A stretch of 8,208 nucleotides of DNA from an uncultured Eubacteriales bacterium. GTDB taxonomy: Bacteria > Bacillota > Clostridia > Peptostreptococcales > Anaerovoracaceae. The notes beneath the pieces are model-generated. The model saw only the letters and a program-made list of their open reading frames with translations. It was not told the origin of the DNA and searched no databases. The stretch is from contig CACWYF010000079.1 of the NCBI GenBank assembly GCA_902765035.1, positions 1 through 8,208 of the forward strand. Direction: 5' to 3'. Each line of letters begins with the position of its first letter. Positions within the stretch are counted from its first letter, which is position 1. This document shows positions 5,796 through 8,208 of the stretch, in pieces. Both the position numbers and the translations under genes were made by a program.

Positions 5796-7459
5796 ATGAA
5801 AACAGAAACAGGATATGTAACCGGAGTCAACGGTAACCTTATCAAGGTCGAATTCGATGGCTCCGTTCGCAAGAATGAAGTTGGTTACATCCTCGTTGAT
5901 GATAAGCGCCTCAAGGGCGAGGTAATCCGTATCAATAACGGGGAAGTAAGTATGCAGATCTACGAAATGACCAACGGCATCAAGGTAGGTGATCCTGTAG
6001 AGTTCACCGGAGAGCTGATGAGCGTAGATCTGGGTCCGGGACTGCTGACACAGGTTTATGACGGTCTGCAGAACCCGCTGCCTGCACTTGCAGATCAGTG
6101 CGGATTCTTCCTGGACAGAGGAGTATATCTGGATGCCATTCCGGATCGTGACTGGGACTTCACACCGGTCGCTCAGATAGGAGATAAAGTACAGGCAGGC
6201 GATACTGTCGGTACTGTACCTGAAGGTCTGTTCACACACCACATCATGGTTCCTTTCACGCTTAAGGGAAATGACTGGACAGTGAAGTCAATCAAGGAGG
6301 CGGGCTCATACAATGTCCACTCCACTATATGTGTTATTGAAAATTCAAAAGGTGACTGCGTCCGACAGAGCCGCTCGTAACCAAGATCCGCTGTATCGAT
6401 TCCTTCCTGCCGGTAGCAAAGGGCGGTACATTCTGTACCCCGGGACCTTTCGGAGCCGGCAAGACAGTACTTCAGCACATGCAGGCCAAGAACTCCGAGG
6501 CTGACATGGTAATCGTAGCTGCATGCGGAGAGCGTGCCGGCGAGGTAGTAGAAGTACTTAAGGAATTCCCTGAGCTGGAAGACCCTAAAACAGGCCGTTC
6601 ACTCATGGAGAGAACAATCATCATCTGTAATACATCGTCCATGCCGGTAGCCGCCAGAGAAGCTTCCTGCTACACAGCGGTAACACTTGCTGAGTACTAC
6701 AGACAGATGGGACTCGACGTACTGCTCCTCGCAGACTCGACAAGCCGTTGGGCTCAGGCGATGCGTGAGATGTCAGGCCGTCTTGAGGAAATCCCGGGCG
6801 AAGAAGCTTTCCCGGCTTACCTCGAATCCACAATTGCAGCATTCTACGAGAGAGCCGGCGTTGTCCGCCTGAATGACGGAACCAAGGCATCTATCACCAT
6901 CGGCGGAACCGTATCACCTGCCGGCGGTAACTTCGAAGAACCTGTAACTCAGGCTACACTGAAGGTAGTAGGAGCTTTCCACGGACTTGCCAGAGAGCGT
7001 TCAGATGCCCGTAAGTACCCTGCTATCCATCCGGTAGATTCCTGGTCAAAGTACAAGGGCGTTGTAGATATGGATCTTGTCAACAGAGCCCGTGCAATCC
7101 TCATCAGGAGCACCGAAGTAGGTCAGATGATGAAGGTAGTCGGCGAGGAAGGTACATCCAGCGAAGACTACATCACATACCAGAAGGGCGAACTTCTCGA
7201 CGCAGTATATCTGCAGCAGAACTCCTTCGATCCTATCGATGAAGCCTGCTCGCCTGAGAGACAGCGCAAGGAATTCGGCAGACTCTATGATGCGTTGACA
7301 AGGACATACGATATCACAGACAAGAGAGAGATCCGTGCATTCTTCAACCAGCTCAGACAGGAATTCCTTGACTGGCACGGATGTGAGTTCGAGACTCCGG
7401 AGTTCGAAGCACAGGAGAAAAAGATCTCAGACTTTTACATGGCAAAGGTCGTAGAGTAG
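5796..7459 (+). pseudogene. atpA: V-type ATPase catalytic subunit A, broken by an out-of-frame internal deletion
   Basis: Subunit A carries the ATP-hydrolysing sites of the V-ATPase head. The N-terminal piece (5796-6380, 194 codons) contains the beta-barrel and the subunit A insert with FTHHIMVPFTLKGNDW. It leaves homology after VIENSKGD near 6356 and stops at TAA 6378-6380. The remainder continues in another frame from about 6356 to 7459. It encodes LRPTEPLVTKIRCIDSF, the P-loop GPFGAGKT (6443-6466), AACGERAGEVVEV, the Walker B region LLLADSTSRWAQAMRE and a normal C terminus. The segment expected between the pieces, including the conserved QxWPV motif, is absent. The locus is 1664 bases, two more than a multiple of three, so the missing length must be 1 modulo 3. 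Roughly 25-35 codons are lost, judged from the usual length of about 580-590 residues. The first ATG of the second piece (6479) lies after the P-loop, so a restart there would be inactive. A sequencing or assembly error is possible. Confidence 0.85.
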
Positions 7460-7471
7460 GAGGTCGCTAGT

Positions 7472-8208
7472 ATGCAGAAAGTATATACAAAAATAGAATC
7501 TATCGTAGGTAACGTAGTTACTGTACGTGCGCCTGGCGTCAAGAACGGCGACCTTGCGCTCGTAGGAGACAGCTATGCCAACGTCATCAAGCTTGAGAAG
7601 GACATGGAAGAAGTCCTTGATATCGTAGTTCTTGGAAGAGCAGCAAGAAATGCAGCAAACATCAAGAACCGTCAGCCTATCGGAAGAATGTTCGTAAAAG
7701 CCGAAGAGGAGCTCTCTGACTTCTATCAGGATATTATCGCTGACGAGCTGAATGTTAAGGCTATATCATTTACAGATGATGTAAGTGAGTTCACAACATA
7801 TACATTCAAGCCACAGCTTAAGACACTTGGACCTAAGTACGGCAAGAACATCGGTGCTATCAAGGCTTACCTTGAGGGACTTGATGGAAACGCTACAATG
7901 GATGAGCTTAACACAAATGGATCTATCAAGTTCACAGTTAACGATGTTGACGTAGAGCTTGTTAAGGAAGATCTCCTTATCGAGATGGCTCAGAAGGAAG
8001 GCTTCATTTCTCAGGAGAACTGGGGAATCACAGTTGTTCTTGACACCAACCTTACTGAGGAGCTCTTAAACGAAGGCTTTGTCCTTGAGGTTATCAGTAA
8101 AGTTCAGACAATGCGTAAGGATTCCGGATTCGAAGTTATGGATCACATCAAGGTTTCCTTAAATGGCAACGACAAGCTTGCAGGCATTGTTAAGGCCAAT
8201 GAGAGCAG
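7472..8208 (+). CDS. In-frame fusion: V-ATPase subunit B N-terminus joined to isoleucyl-tRNA synthetase C-terminal region, cut by the window end
   Basis: The frame is open from ATG 7472 to the window edge (245 complete codons). AGGAGG lies eight bases before the ATG and the atpA stop is 12 bases upstream, the normal place for atpB. Residues 1 to about 44, MQKVYTKIESIVGNVVTVRA then GDLALVGDSYANVIKLEKD, are the N-terminal beta-barrel of subunit B. The next expected block (SLQVFAG-like, then the nucleotide-binding domain) is missing. Instead EEVLDIVVLGRAARN, NIKNRQPIGRMFVKAE and what follows belong to IleRS. The switch lies at the codons for LEKDM (7592-7606), a stretch that could occur in both parents, so a microhomology join is likely. 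A working subunit B or IleRS is not expected from this frame. It may be a real rearrangement or a chimeric sequence join. Confidence 0.85.
   Translation, partial: MQKVYTKIESIVGNVVTVRAPGVKNGDLALVGDSYANVIKLEKDMEEVLDIVVLGRAARNAANIKNRQPIGRMFVKAEEELSDFYQDIIADELNVKAISFTDDVSEFTTYTFKPQLKTLGPKYGKNIGAIKAYLEGLDGNATMDELNTNGSIKFTVNDVDVELVKEDLLIEMAQKEGFISQENWGITVVLDTNLTEELLNEGFVLEVISKVQTMRKDSGFEVMDHIKVSLNGNDKLAGIVKANES
7595..8208 (+). other. ileS: Fragment of isoleucyl-tRNA synthetase, C-terminal region
   Basis: This is the IleRS-derived part of the fusion. In fusion numbering it shows IVVLGRAARNAANIKNRQPI (51-70), ELNVKAISFTDDVSEF (92-107), YTFKPQLKTLGPKYGK (110-125), ELVKEDLLIE (162-171) and VISKVQTMRKDSGFEV (207-222). 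These occur in this order in the anticodon-binding and C-terminal domains of the long, roughly 1040-residue IleRS type common in Clostridia. The Rossmann catalytic domain, the HIGH and KMSKS motifs and the editing domain are all absent. The usual FVREI element reads FVLEV here. Leu codons are overwhelmingly CTT with some TTA, and Val often GTT, whereas atpA mixes CTC, CTG and CTT and favours GTA. This hints at a different origin or expression class. The exact left boundary is uncertain by about 15 bases. Confidence 0.85.

Noticed and set aside
6340..6380. Programmed ribosomal frameshift in atpA
   Set aside because: Joining the frames would still leave out the conserved QxWPV block, so the sequence is missing bases. 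There is also no classic slippery heptamer with a downstream structure.
6350..6480. Intein near the subunit A P-loop, a known insertion place in V-ATPase catalytic subunits
   Set aside because: The P-loop region is continuous and there is a deletion, not an insertion; no intein splice motifs are present.
1..8208. CRISPR array, transposon ends, tRNA or rRNA genes
   Set aside because: Reading both strands showed no regularly spaced repeats, no transposase-like protein and no cloverleaf or rRNA-like stretch.

Overview
The window looks like a stretch of chromosome from an anaerobic Gram-positive bacterium of the Clostridia. The pointers are strong AGGAGG-type ribosome binding sites, a HydE maturase for [FeFe]-hydrogenase, a bacterial V-type ATPase operon, and a YycJ-like metallo-hydrolase near rlmH, a pairing also known from Bacillus. 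The exact genus cannot be read from the sequence. No tRNA, rRNA, CRISPR array or insertion sequence was seen.

Layout. Bases 1-901 hold the 3' part of a YycJ/WalJ-family MBL-fold gene (+), closed by a strong hairpin terminator that also serves the convergent genes. Bases 980-3248 hold a minus-strand pair transcribed mnmA then hydE: tRNA 2-thiouridylase and the radical-SAM maturase of [FeFe]-hydrogenase. A divergent promoter region (3249-3415) leads to rlmH and a 59-residue single-pass membrane protein (+), ended by a terminator at 4169-4201. A 593-base intergenic stretch (4090-4682) carries a perfect 14-bp palindrome, a near-consensus promoter and a long leader. The leader ends in a terminator-like hairpin. 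Then comes a V-type ATPase operon (+): subunit E, a DUF2764 protein, subunit A and the start of subunit B.

The V-ATPase operon is damaged in two places. Subunit A has lost a conserved block of roughly 25-35 codons just before the P-loop, and the join is out of frame. The subunit B gene begins normally but after about 44 codons runs, in frame, into the C-terminal region of isoleucyl-tRNA synthetase and stays open to the window edge. The sequence alone cannot tell genuine decay or rearrangement of the operon from a chimeric assembly or amplification product. Two lesions within about 1.25 kb make the raw data worth inspecting before any biological reading.

No complete undescribed system is visible. 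The most unusual items are the atpB-ileS fusion, the broken atpA, the switch-like leader of the ATPase operon, a 9-base coding minisatellite in the MBL gene, and a 25-bp tandem repeat between mnmA and hydE.
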